A stretch of 64,000 nt of DNA, from assembly GCF_024500045.1 (NCBI RefSeq), contig NZ_JTEO01000006.1:186001-250000 (forward strand), in the 5' to 3' direction. A model generated the notes under the pieces. That model made no database searches. It saw only the letters and a list, made by a program, of their open reading frames with translations, and had not been told where the DNA came from. Position 1 is the stretch's first letter. Each line of letters starts with the position of its first letter. The DNA is from Methanolobus chelungpuianus. Lineage in GTDB: Archaea > Halobacteriota > Methanosarcinia > Methanosarcinales > Methanosarcinaceae. This document shows, piece after piece, positions 34,797 to 45,052 of the stretch. The translations under genes were made by a program, and so were the position numbers.

Positions 34797-35678
34797 ATGA
34801 GCGACAAGAAACATACCATAGATGTTGACTTCTTCAGGCAGCTTGACCGCTTCACCTTCATGGTGAAGAAGAGGATGTCGAGCACATATGCCGGAAGCAG
34901 GCGCTCTCTCCATAGCGGCAAGGGGCTTGACACCGTAGGCTACAGGGAATACAACAGGGGAGACGAACTCAAATCCGTTGACTGGAAAGCCTATGCGAGG
35001 TCCGAGAAGCTCTATGTGCGCCAGTTCGAGGAGGAGAAGTCACTCACCACGCACATCCTGCTGGACGCCAGCAAGAGCATGGACTACGGTAGCGGCGACA
35101 TCTCCAAGTTCGAGTACGCAACAATGCTGGCAGCAGGCTTTGCATATCTTGTCACAAGGGATAATGACAAATTTGCCATATCCACCTTCTCCCAAGAAGC
35201 GGACATCACAAAACCACGCAGGGGAAGAAGGTATCTCCTGCAGACCATCGAACGGCTCGAGAGCGTGAAGCTCGAAGGCAGGACCAATATAGACCATGTC
35301 ACCAACCTTTATTCGAAGGCCATCAGTTCGAGGTCACTTATAGTAATCATATCTGATTTCCTTGATGACCCCGCATCCATCGAGTCAGCCATCTATCGCT
35401 TTGCCGATCATGACCTCCTGCTTGTGCAGGTGCTTGACAGGACAGAGAGCATGCTTACCCTGCACGGGCACAGCAGGCTGGTGGACGTAGAGACCGGGGT
35501 CAAGCTGGACACCTACGTCAGCGAGGACTTCAAGAGCGAATACAACAAAAAGCTGGCAGAGCATATCGCCAGGATCACTGCGGCATGTGATAAGGTAGGT
35601 GCCGAGTTCTACACTGTCAGCACGGACGTACCTATATTTGATGCGTTCCTCAATACTATAAGCAGGAGGATGTGGTAA
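34797..35678 (+). CDS. DUF58 (VWA-like) protein
   Basis: 293 residues. It starts DVDFFRQLDRFTFMVKKRMS and has the DUF58 signature EYNRGDELKSVDWKAYARSE near 46-65. A VWA-like core follows: THILLDASKSMDYGS carries the DxSxS-like metal site, with later SLIVIISDFLDDPASI. These proteins partner with MoxR ATPases. The stop codon overlaps the start of the next gene (TAATG), indicating translational coupling. It lies 38 bp after moxR. No signal peptide is present, so it is cytoplasmic or membrane-peripheral. Confidence 0.9.
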   Translation: MSDKKHTIDVDFFRQLDRFTFMVKKRMSSTYAGSRRSLHSGKGLDTVGYREYNRGDELKSVDWKAYARSEKLYVRQFEEEKSLTTHILLDASKSMDYGSGDISKFEYATMLAAGFAYLVTRDNDKFAISTFSQEADITKPRRGRRYLLQTIERLESVKLEGRTNIDHVTNLYSKAISSRSLIVIISDFLDDPASIESAIYRFADHDLLLVQVLDRTESMLTLHGHSRLVDVETGVKLDTYVSEDFKSEYNKKLAEHIARITAACDKVGAEFYTVSTDVPIFDAFLNTISRRMW

Positions 35679-37549
35679 TGCCTTTTGAGACCCCCCTCGC
35701 GCTCGCCGCCCTTGCAAGCGTGATACCCCTTATACTGCTCTACCTGCTGCGCCCCAAGCCGCTTCAGGTAGTGGTGCCTTCGCTGATGTTCCTTATGAAC
35801 ATCAAGGAAGAAAAAAAGCGCTTCTACACATCGATAACCAAACTGATAAAAGACCCGCTGTTCCTTATACAACTCCTTGTGCTTATACTGCTGGCACTTG
35901 CTGCAGCAGCGCCTTTCATCGAGACGCAGGAGCCTCTCAGCGGGGAGCATACTGTCATAATCATCGACGCATCCGCCAGCATGCAGACTGACAACAGGTT
36001 CAGCGACGCGCTCTCAAAGGCAGGTGACTATGTAAGCAAGAAGAATACCATCATCCTTGCAGAGAACGTACCCGTGACAGTACTTGCCGACGGCGGTTCC
36101 TCGGCAGCCGATGAGACCCTGAATACGCTTAAGCCCAAGGCAGTGGTCGCAGATATCTCCGCGGCCGTCTCGGCAGGCATGAGGACGCTATCCCAGGAAG
36201 GCGGGAGGATAGTTGTGATATCCGATTTCTCTTACTGGGACGGGGATGACCCAGTGAACGCCAAGAACCTCGCCGAGTCCTACGGACTGCAGGTTGAGTA
36301 TGTCCTTGTGGGCAGCAGCACCGACAATGTGGGCATCATCCAGGGAGAGGTCTCAGCGGTTGACGGAAGCTACACCTATGCGGGGATAGTGAAGAACTAC
36401 AATAACGGCAGGCAGTCCGTGAGACTGGATGTTGTTAATGAGGACGGAAGCTCACAGCAGGTGAACCTTAACGTGGCTGCCCGCTCCACACAGCAGTTCA
36501 AGGTGACAAACCTGAAGCCCGGCATAAGTGAAGTAAGGATCGCAGCTGCCGACAGCCTCATGGTCGATAACGTGGCATATATATCGGTCCCTCCCTCCGC
36601 ATCAAAACAGATGCTTGTGGTTTCGGATACCGGGAAGCTCCCTTCCCACACCGCGCTCTCGCTCATGCCCAATGTCAGGACCAACCTGCTTGAAGGAGTG
36701 CCTTCGGACCTTTCCCGGTACAGCGTGGTCGTGGTTGCCACTAAGCAGAGGGCTCTTGCATCAAACGAAATAGCCACCCTCAACAGCTTTATCAGGAGCG
36801 GCGGCGAGGTAGTGTTCATAGCAAGCGATGCGCTGGCTTCGGATAAGGCCGGTACGGACATGCAGGAACTGCTTCCTGTCAGGACGGGAGATGTCGTGAG
36901 TGCCGAGAGAGGTGTAACGCTCAAGGTGCTCCAGGAAACGAGGCTCAGTGAGGACATACAGTTCAAAGAAGTGGCGGTGTACGAGTACCTCAACGCTACT
37001 GCAAGGAGGGACACAACGACCCTTGTATCAACCACTGCGGGCACTCCCATGCTGGTATACGGCACGCTGGGAGATGGCACGGTGGTCTACCTGGGACTGA
37101 ATGACGCCATGGGAGAAGATGCCTGGAACAACTTCCATAACCTTCCAGAATACCCGGTATTCTGGTTCAAGCTGGCCGGCTGGCTCGGAGGTACGGGAAG
37201 CGTTACGGATTACAACCTGAAGACAGGCTCGGTATCCGCACTTGCCAGGGAGCAGGAGATACAGACCCCCTCCGGCCTCGAAACAACATCAAGGGTGCTC
37301 TATGATGAGGCCGGGGTCTATACGGTGGTCGGAAAAAGGATTGCTGTCAACCTGTACAGCGACAGGGAGTCGGATACGACCCTCACAGGACAGGAGCTTA
37401 TCGACAGATCGAAGGCTAAGGACTCACCCGGCATCGTGCGTGCCAGCAGCTATACCGCAAAGAACTATCTGGACACATATATGATAATCATAGTTTTCCT
37501 GCTTGTACTACTTGAACTGCTGATAATTAGGAAGAGGGGTGAGCTCTGA
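35678..37549 (+). CDS. BatA-like VWA membrane protein
   Basis: 623 residues from ATG 35678, which overlaps the previous stop codon. The N-terminus has the BatA-type helix pair (ASVIPLILLYLLRP, then FLIQLLVLILLALAAAAPFI). A VWA domain begins at HTVIIIDASASMQTDN with an intact DxSxS MIDAS site near residue 98. A middle region has CARDB/Ig-like sequence. The second half includes a glutamine-amidotransferase-like fold (SNEIATLNSFIRSGGEVVFI). A C-terminal membrane helix (YMIIIVFLLVLLELLIIRKR) ends in basic residues. This is the classical aerotolerance-operon-like partner of MoxR. Substrate proteins are unknown. Confidence 0.85.
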   Translation: MPFETPLALAALASVIPLILLYLLRPKPLQVVVPSLMFLMNIKEEKKRFYTSITKLIKDPLFLIQLLVLILLALAAAAPFIETQEPLSGEHTVIIIDASASMQTDNRFSDALSKAGDYVSKKNTIILAENVPVTVLADGGSSAADETLNTLKPKAVVADISAAVSAGMRTLSQEGGRIVVISDFSYWDGDDPVNAKNLAESYGLQVEYVLVGSSTDNVGIIQGEVSAVDGSYTYAGIVKNYNNGRQSVRLDVVNEDGSSQQVNLNVAARSTQQFKVTNLKPGISEVRIAAADSLMVDNVAYISVPPSASKQMLVVSDTGKLPSHTALSLMPNVRTNLLEGVPSDLSRYSVVVVATKQRALASNEIATLNSFIRSGGEVVFIASDALASDKAGTDMQELLPVRTGDVVSAERGVTLKVLQETRLSEDIQFKEVAVYEYLNATARRDTTTLVSTTAGTPMLVYGTLGDGTVVYLGLNDAMGEDAWNNFHNLPEYPVFWFKLAGWLGGTGSVTDYNLKTGSVSALAREQEIQTPSGLETTSRVLYDEAGVYTVVGKRIAVNLYSDRESDTTLTGQELIDRSKAKDSPGIVRASSYTAKNYLDTYMIIIVFLLVLLELLIIRKRGEL

Positions 37550-39996
37550 TGGTCAGCTTCGAGCACCCGGAAATGTTCGGGCTTATCATCCCTGTGCTTA
37601 TAGGCGGAGCCTACATGCTCAGGAAAGCCCGGCAGAAAGGCCTCATAGTTTCCAGGATGATCGTCCTGACGCTGCTTATCATTGCACTGGCATCGCCCTA
37701 TACGTTGAGCCCAAGGGTGACCGTGGACGACAGCCCCAACCTTGTCCTGATAGCGGATGAGACTGACAGCATGGGACTGTTCGACAGGCAGGCCTCCACT
37801 AAGCTCTATGAGCACCTGGCAGCAAATACCCCCACGACCCTTGTGACGCTCAGCGGGGACAAGACCGCCCTGGGAGATGCGATAATGCAGTATGCCACCG
37901 GCGATAACCAGATACTGATGGTCACGGACGGGAACAGCAACAGCGGGGCTGACCTTGAGGAGGCCCTGAAGTTCGCGCAAGACATAGGCACGACTGTGTA
38001 CTATGTGCAACCGGACCTCATCTCCAATGATATCAGTGCACAGATCACCGGTGATAAAACGGTTATCGTGAACAACGAGAACCAGTTCAATATTGTCATC
38101 TCACAGGCAGGTACAGGAGAGATCAGTTACCGCTATGAGCTTTACATAGATGACCAGCTCGCAAGGAGCGCAAACGTGGTGCAGGTAGAGAAGCAGAAGA
38201 CCATACCGCTCCATCAGATCAAGTTCTCGAAGCTCGGTAAGCACACAATGAGACTTGTGGTAATCCCTTCCGGGGACGACACCGACGACATAAACAACGA
38301 GTTCTACAAAGCAGTTTATGCTATTCCCAAACCCAAGATTACCGCTATCGGTCTTGAGAGCGGCTCCCCGCTGGCATACTCTCTCCGCAACCTTTACGAT
38401 GTCTCGGCAGCATCCGATCTTTCAGGCATCGATGGCAAGAAAGCAATCGTAGTAGATAATGTGCATGCCAACTCCTTCTCACAGAGCGATGTGGCAAAAC
38501 TTAAGCAATTCCTTAATGACGGACATGGCATCGTGGTAGTGGGCGGCGATCGCTCCTATAATTTCGGTAACTACCTGGACTCTCCGATAGAGGAGATACT
38601 GCCGGTCGCTTCCAGGCCCACGGACTGGACAGGAGGGCGCAATGTGGTAGTTCTGCTTGACATCTCCTTCAGTACAGCTGCTCATGGCACCCAGGGAGAC
38701 ATTCTTGGGAACGCTATTAATATACTTGAGAATGAGAACCTGCGCGATGCCTATATGGGAGTCATTGCCTTCGGTACTGAGGGCTATGATGTTTCCAACG
38801 GGCTTGTCTATCTTGGGACAACTTCGAACATAGAGCTTCTCAGGTCCAAGATAGAGACTCTCACACCTTCCTCCACCAGTCAGACATCGCTTAACGAAGG
38901 ACTCCTGGTTGCAAAGGGCTGGCTAGATAACGAGGCAGGTGAACTTGACATTATAATCATATCCGATGGAGGGATTGAGAAGTCCTACGACAGCAGCCTT
39001 GACATTGCCAGGGAGATCACAGGAGATGGAGTGAACCTTTATTACATCCATATAAGGTCCAGTGCTCCCTCACAGTATGATGAGAGACAGGTTGCATATG
39101 CTCAGCGACTTATGGAAGAAGTGGACGGTACATATTTCAGTCTGAACCGGGGTGAAAGGGCCAACATTGTATTCCATGAACTGCCACAGCAGACCGAAGA
39201 AAATGAGAGTGCATTCGGCACCTTCCCGCTCATTGAACTCAACACACAGCATTTCATAACCAGGGATGTGGAAGTAGAGGGCGAGATAACAGGATACAAC
39301 GACGTCACGCCAAAAGCCGGCGCCGACAGGATCATTATTACCGCCACCGGCAAGCCGGTCATAACCACCTGGAGATACGGGCTTGGAAGGGTCGCGGCCG
39401 TTACGACCGATAACGGCGAAAGGGGAGGGAACAGGTGGGGAACTGCACTGTACTCAGGCAACAATTCAAGACTTATTTCCTCCACTGTGAACTGGGCCAT
39501 CGGCAACCCCCGTGAGGAAACGGGAGCCGTGGTGGAAGCGGCAGATACCTGGTACGGGACGCCTACAGACGTGGTGCTCACAATGTACGATACAGGCACG
39601 CCGATCCTCAAGCTCAACGGTAACAACGTCGATCTCTCCCTGACAGGCAACAATGTCTATGAGGCCAGTGTCAGCTCGAACAGTATAGGAGTTCACGACC
39701 TCTCAGGCTATCCCATAGCTGTCAACTATGCACTGGAATATCGCGATGTGGGACTTAACGAGGAACTGCCTGTGCTCATAAAGGCATATGGCGGCAGCAC
39801 ATATACCGAGGACGAGGCACGCGCCAGCCTGCTCACGGAGGCAAGGGAGAAGTCCGAGAAGCTGGTGCGCGACATCGTCAGCTACAAGATGTATTTCCTG
39901 ATCGCAGCCCTGATGATCTTCCTTGGCGAGGTCATCATCAGAAGGCTCAGGGAGATCAGGGAAATGAAGAAGATGCAGAGCGAGATGCAGGCTTAG
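37549..39996 (+). CDS. Large VWA/GATase-like membrane protein
   Basis: 815 residues; its ATG overlaps the previous TGA. Two N-terminal helices (LIIPVLIGGAYML and MIVLTLLIIALASPY) precede a first VWA-like domain whose metal motif is DETDS rather than DxSxS, so it is probably degenerate. A beta domain (140-260) and a GATase1-like region (AIVVDNVHANSFSQSDVAKL, near 300-355) follow. A second VWA domain with intact DISFS lies at about 370-540 (NVVVLLDISFSTAAHGTQGD). The protein ends with a membrane helix (MYFLIAALMIFLGEVIIRRL). It is the last gene of the MoxR block. It probably forms the extracytoplasmic part of the complex. Confidence 0.85.
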   Translation: MVSFEHPEMFGLIIPVLIGGAYMLRKARQKGLIVSRMIVLTLLIIALASPYTLSPRVTVDDSPNLVLIADETDSMGLFDRQASTKLYEHLAANTPTTLVTLSGDKTALGDAIMQYATGDNQILMVTDGNSNSGADLEEALKFAQDIGTTVYYVQPDLISNDISAQITGDKTVIVNNENQFNIVISQAGTGEISYRYELYIDDQLARSANVVQVEKQKTIPLHQIKFSKLGKHTMRLVVIPSGDDTDDINNEFYKAVYAIPKPKITAIGLESGSPLAYSLRNLYDVSAASDLSGIDGKKAIVVDNVHANSFSQSDVAKLKQFLNDGHGIVVVGGDRSYNFGNYLDSPIEEILPVASRPTDWTGGRNVVVLLDISFSTAAHGTQGDILGNAINILENENLRDAYMGVIAFGTEGYDVSNGLVYLGTTSNIELLRSKIETLTPSSTSQTSLNEGLLVAKGWLDNEAGELDIIIISDGGIEKSYDSSLDIAREITGDGVNLYYIHIRSSAPSQYDERQVAYAQRLMEEVDGTYFSLNRGERANIVFHELPQQTEENESAFGTFPLIELNTQHFITRDVEVEGEITGYNDVTPKAGADRIIITATGKPVITTWRYGLGRVAAVTTDNGERGGNRWGTALYSGNNSRLISSTVNWAIGNPREETGAVVEAADTWYGTPTDVVLTMYDTGTPILKLNGNNVDLSLTGNNVYEASVSSNSIGVHDLSGYPIAVNYALEYRDVGLNEELPVLIKAYGGSTYTEDEARASLLTEAREKSEKLVRDIVSYKMYFLIAALMIFLGEVIIRRLREIREMKKMQSEMQA

Positions 39997-40243
39997 ACAG
40001 ACCTTCAATGCCTGCATCTTTTGCTTTTAGGATACGCTGCGGTCTTCTCAACCTACATCATCTGTTATCAAATCGGATAACAAAGCTTTTTAGATCGTAC
40101 TTCCTGGACAGGAGTGTGCTGCACAGCTGCTTAAATAACCACAGGTTATATATTCACAATTGTTATATGCGAAACCAATAAATACTTGTTCCAACTACTA
40201 TACTCTGAAAGCGATCATGTGATCCAGAGGCACAGAGCCGTAA

Positions 40244-41578
<1,335 letters not shown>

Positions 41579-41579
41579 T

Positions 41580-43052
41580 ATGAAAAACGAGTCACTCGGG
41601 ATCACAGAGACGCAGTATTTTCACCTTCCCGGAGAGCTGCAGCTGGAAAGCGGGAAAAAGCTATCCTCGGTGACGCTGGCCTATGAGACCTACGGCAGCC
41701 TGAATCAAGACAGGAGCAATGCTATACTGGTATGCCACGCCCTCAGCGGGGACGCGCATGCGGCAGGCTGGCACCCCGGAGACCAGAAACCGGGCTGGTG
41801 GGACACCATGATAGGCCCGGGCAAGGCACTGGACACAGACAGGTACTTTGTGATCTGCTCCAACGTGCTGGGAGGGTGCAAGGGCTCCACCGGGCCCTCC
41901 AGCACCAACCCTGCTACAGGGAAGCCATATGGCATTGATTTCCCCGTGATAACAATAGGGGATATGGTGAAAGCACAGAAAGCGCTTACCGATCATCTTG
42001 GCATCGGAAAGCTCTTTGCTGCCGTCGGAGGCTCCATGGGAGGCGTGCAGGTGCTGCAATGGGCGGTATCTTATCCGGACTCCCTCAGTAAGGCTATAGC
42101 CATAGCGACAACATCACACTCATCCCCGCAGCAGATAGCCTTCAATGAGGTGGGCAGGATAGCCATCATCTCGGACCCTAAATGGAATGAAGGTAATTAC
42201 TATTCCCAGAGCCCGCCGGTCCACGGTCTTGCGCTTGCCAGGATGATCGGGCACATCACATACCTTAGTGATGATTCCATGCAGTATAAGTTCGGAAGGA
42301 GGCTTCAGGACAAGAACAAATACGATTTTGACCTGGCCTTCGATTTCGAGGTGGAGAGCTACCTGCATCATCAGGGGCAGTCCTTTACCAAGCGCTTCGA
42401 TGCAAACACCTATCTGTATATAACCAAGGCGCTTGATTACTTCGACCTGACAAAGAACGGCTCGCTGCGGGATGGACTGAGGGATGTACAGGCCAAGTTC
42501 CTTGTGATAGGGGTCAGTTCTGACTGGCTCTACCCGACCTATCAGTCCAGGGAGATCGTGGCGGCGCTGACAGCCAATAATAAGGATGCAAATTATCGGG
42601 AAATAGAATCCAACTACGGGCACGATGCCTTCCTGCTGGAGACAGGGCAGCTTAGCTACCTCATAACGAATTTCCTCTCCCATGTGAGCGTTGCGGACAT
42701 CATGAAAAAGGATATCGTATCCATTCAGGAAGGAATAAGCATCGAGGAAACTGCACGGGTGATGTGCAGGGAAGGGATAACTCACCTGCCGGTGGTTTCC
42801 AAAAGCGGCGAGCTTGCAGGGATAATCACCTCCTGGGACATATCCAAGGCGGTTGCCCTGAAATATACCTCTCCTGAACACATCATGACCAGGGAAGTCA
42901 TTACGGCAAGCCCTGACGAGTCTATCGAGAGTGCCGCAAAGAAGATGCAACGGAAGAATATCTCCGCCCTGCCGGTGGTGGACGCTGGCAGGAAGATACT
43001 GGGCATTATCGGCAGCGATGAGATCAACAGGCTTGTTGGCGGCTACATCTGA
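41580..43052 (+). CDS. metX: Homoserine O-acetyltransferase with C-terminal CBS pair
   Basis: 490 residues. The alpha/beta hydrolase part (1-365) has the nucleophile Ser152 in [13 protein letters not shown], the [12 protein letters not shown] loop and the catalytic His in [10 protein letters not shown]. Residues about 375-490 hold two CBS motifs ([20 protein letters not shown] and [20 protein letters not shown]). Ordinary MetX ends near 370. CBS pairs bind adenosyl compounds such as SAM, ATP or AMP, so allosteric control of methionine synthesis is likely. It starts 1 bp after metY and is followed by a stem-loop terminator. Confidence 0.93.
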   Translation: MKNESLGITETQYFHLPGELQLESGKKLSSVTLAYETYGSLNQDRSNAILVCHALSGDAHAAGWHPGDQKPGWWDTMIGPGKALDTDRYFVICSNVLGGCKGSTGPSSTNPATGKPYGIDFPVITIGDMVKAQKALTDHLGIGKLFAAVGGSMGGVQVLQWAVSYPDSLSKAIAIATTSHSSPQQIAFNEVGRIAIISDPKWNEGNYYSQSPPVHGLALARMIGHITYLSDDSMQYKFGRRLQDKNKYDFDLAFDFEVESYLHHQGQSFTKRFDANTYLYITKALDYFDLTKNGSLRDGLRDVQAKFLVIGVSSDWLYPTYQSREIVAALTANNKDANYREIESNYGHDAFLLETGQLSYLITNFLSHVSVADIMKKDIVSIQEGISIEETARVMCREGITHLPVVSKSGELAGIITSWDISKAVALKYTSPEHIMTREVITASPDESIESAAKKMQRKNISALPVVDAGRKILGIIGSDEINRLVGGYI

Positions 43053-43077
43053 GCTACATCCGGCTGATGATCTGGGA

Positions 43078-43121
43078 ACCGCTCCTTCCATTTAACGGCA
43101 GGGGCGGTACTTCTGTTTTTT
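43078..43121 (+). terminator. Terminator of the metYX operon
   Basis: ACCGCTCC (43078-43085) pairs with GGGGCGGT (43101-43108), one pair being G-T, across a 15-nt loop. A T-run follows at 43115-43121. It lies 26 bp after the metX stop. Confidence 0.55.
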
Positions 43122-43167
43122 GATATTTGATGCAGTACTTGCAACTGCTTATATAGACTGCTGCTTT

Positions 43168-43178
43168 AGTACAGTACT
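43168..43178 (+). promoter_or_regulatory. Possible operator before the HTH regulator gene
   Basis: AGTACAGTACT is a palindrome centred near the expected start of transcription. A TATA-like CTTATATAG lies at 43148-43156. The half-site CAGTACT also occurs at 43133-43139, 39 bp upstream of the one at 43172-43178. The regulator may control its own gene and the ferredoxin gene behind it. Confidence 0.35.
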
Positions 43179-43199
43179 GTTGATAAACAGAGGTAGCAT

Positions 43200-43571
43200 A
43201 TGATCGACTTTGCGTGTAAGGAGTTTGAGATAGAAGCTGTCATCAAGTGCGGGCTGAACCTGACAAAAGCCGATCTTGATGTGTTAAAGCATTTCCTTAA
43301 GTTCGGCCAGGACTGGCTCAACACGGACCATATTGCAGAGGAGCTCGGGCTGAACCTTTCGACGGTCCAGAGGAGCGTCAAGAAACTCTACGAGCGCAAC
43401 ATCCTGATCCGCTCCCAGAACAACATGGACGGCGGAGGATACTTCTTCGTGTATAAGATCCGCAGTAAGAAGGAGATCAGGGAACTCATCATGCAGGTAG
43501 TCAACAGCTGGGTGAACAGGGTCGATACGGAACTGCAGAGCTGGGCTGAAGAAAAACACGAAAAGAAGTGA
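43200..43571 (+). CDS. Winged-helix transcriptional regulator (TrmB-like HTH)
   Basis: 123 residues. A winged helix occupies about 18-90 (LTKADLDVLKHFLKFGQDWL, DHIAEELGLNLSTVQRSVKK, LYERNILIRSQNN). A short C-terminal helix follows (REIRELIMQVV-type segment, with Trp residues in VNSWVNRVDTELQSW). The N-terminal FACKEFEIEAVIKCGLNL contains two cysteines, Cys6 and Cys17, that could sense redox state or bind a metal. It is followed 84 bp later by a membrane polyferredoxin gene, and this pairing recurs in methanogens. RBS AGAGGTAGC lies before the ATG. Confidence 0.75.
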   Translation: MIDFACKEFEIEAVIKCGLNLTKADLDVLKHFLKFGQDWLNTDHIAEELGLNLSTVQRSVKKLYERNILIRSQNNMDGGGYFFVYKIRSKKEIRELIMQVVNSWVNRVDTELQSWAEEKHEKK

Positions 43572-43655
43572 TCATATCATAATTAATCGGTTTACAACAA
43601 TCAAGATCAAATCAAACGAATCCTCATCGAACAGTCTTAAATCAGGAGTGTAATC

Positions 43656-44270
43656 ATGCTTAAAATAACCCCATATCTCGGCATACTTGTGCTTATCGTG
43701 TCCATTGCAGGGCTCTGGTTCCCCCTGCTTGGCTATCTGCTGCTGGTGGTCTTTGCCACTCTCATGATAACCAGCATCTTCAGGGGAAGGTGGTTCTGCG
43801 GGAACCTCTGCCCCAGGGGAAGTTTCAATGACTTCTGGGTCGGTAAGATATCCAGGGGTCGGAAGATACCAAAGATCCTGAGAAGCTTCTGGGTAAGGGT
43901 CCCTCTCCTTGCATTCATGATGGTATTCATGGGTTACAGGCTCATGTCAACGCAGGGGCTCATCAACCAGATAGGGATGGTCTTTGTGATAATGTGCCTG
44001 ATGACCACAACCATAGCACTGATCGTGGGTGTCAGTTTCAGCCCCCGTACCTGGTGTACCTTCTGCCCCATGGGGACCATGCAGAACCTCATCGGAGGAA
44101 ACAGGTACAGGCTCCATGTGGACGATTCCAAGTGTATCGACTGTAACAAGTGCGAGAAAAAGTGTCCCATGCAGCTTGAAGTGCACACTAACGACCACAA
44201 GCCCGACTGCATAAAGTGCGGCAGGTGCGTGACATCGTGTCCCACAAAAGCACTGGCGTTCAGGAACTGA
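43656..44270 (+). CDS. NapH/MauN-like membrane iron-sulfur protein
   Basis: 204 residues. Membrane helices lie at about 5-20, 25-40, 85-105 and 110-135. Two loop cysteine motifs, RGRWFCGNLCPRGSF and RTWCTFCPMGTM, are the membrane-facing CxxxCP type. The C-terminal domain holds two ferredoxin motifs (CIDCNKCEKKCP and CIKCGRCVTSCP) for two 4Fe-4S clusters. Such proteins carry electrons between the quinone or methanophenazine pool and a soluble partner. It is probably expressed with the upstream regulator; the donor and acceptor cannot be inferred. AGGAGTG is located upstream of the ATG. Confidence 0.87.
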   Translation: MLKITPYLGILVLIVSIAGLWFPLLGYLLLVVFATLMITSIFRGRWFCGNLCPRGSFNDFWVGKISRGRKIPKILRSFWVRVPLLAFMMVFMGYRLMSTQGLINQIGMVFVIMCLMTTTIALIVGVSFSPRTWCTFCPMGTMQNLIGGNRYRLHVDDSKCIDCNKCEKKCPMQLEVHTNDHKPDCIKCGRCVTSCPTKALAFRN

Positions 44271-44325
44271 ACTCCTCGTCCGGCCCAGGCCGGAGGCCCT
44301 GATCGATTAAAAAAGGACTGATTCA

Positions 44326-44344
44326 GGCCCCTTCTGAAGGGGCC
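44326..44344. terminator. Perfect hairpin between convergent genes
   Basis: GGCCCCTT pairs with AAGGGGCC around a 3-nt loop, 55 bp after the ferredoxin stop codon and 43 bp from the stop of the opposing gene. It is symmetric enough to work in both directions. Confidence 0.5.
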
Positions 44345-44386
44345 ATGGATCTGTCTGTTCAGCCATTGATGGCTGCCATTTATTCT

Positions 44387-44887
44387 TCACTCGGTGTCTG
44401 CCTTGATACGGAAAACCTTTTCCAGTTCCATGCTTTCATCCGTGTCATCGACTGATACGGTCTTCCTGATCCTGTACTGTCCTTCCTTCACCCCATCTAC
44501 AAAGACCTCTTCAGGATTGAAGCTCTGGGTGAAGGCATCTCCGGGGGACAGGATGATCATATCCATTGTCACGATCAGGTCCATTTCCACAGCTTCCCAT
44601 TCCGAACTGCTTTCATTGAAGGCATCAACACTGAAGCTGCGCCCGAACATGAGGTTGGTGTTGCCTGTGTTCCTGACCTCAAGCTCGATATCATCGGATA
44701 TGCCATAGGTTTCCCGGGACAGGTTAAGAAGTGCTCCGGGAGTTGTTTCCACATTATCATCCTCATTCACTGCCTCATTGTCCAGGCATCCTGCAAAGAA
44801 CAGGAAGAGTGCAACCACTCCTATGGATACTAGAGGGATCCATCTCAATTTTGGGTTCTTGCCCGTAGTCAATTTGTTTTTGCCCAT
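44387..44887 (-). CDS. Lipoprotein with Ig-like domain
   Basis: 166 residues from ATG 44887. A basic N-terminus and the hydrophobic segment WIPLVSIGVVALFLFFAGC end in a lipobox-like AGC, so the mature protein would be attached by its cysteine. A short acidic linker leads to a beta-sandwich of about 110 residues (LNLSRETYGISDDIELEVRN, FGRSFSVDAFNES, GQYRIRKTVSV) like the bacterial Ig-like/BsuPI group of secreted domains. Its function is unknown; it is a probable surface or membrane-attached protein. It has no same-strand partner. Confidence 0.65.
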   Translation of the reverse strand: MGKNKLTTGKNPKLRWIPLVSIGVVALFLFFAGCLDNEAVNEDDNVETTPGALLNLSRETYGISDDIELEVRNTGNTNLMFGRSFSVDAFNESSSEWEAVEMDLIVTMDMIILSPGDAFTQSFNPEEVFVDGVKEGQYRIRKTVSVDDTDESMELEKVFRIKADTE

Positions 44888-45052
44888 AGTTATCATATCC
44901 ACTAAAGCCACAACAACTGATAAATCATTCTATAGCTACGGATTTGTTCGCAGTTACCAATCCAGTTCAGCATATACCACTCTTTTGCAGGATACCTTAG
45001 CAAGGATTTTAACCTTCGAAATCATACTCTTTTCAGGGTAGCAGGGATTCAT

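Noticed and set aside
39703-40017. Minus-strand frame opposite the end of the large VWA gene
   Set aside because: Shadow of a gene with clear homology; no RBS.
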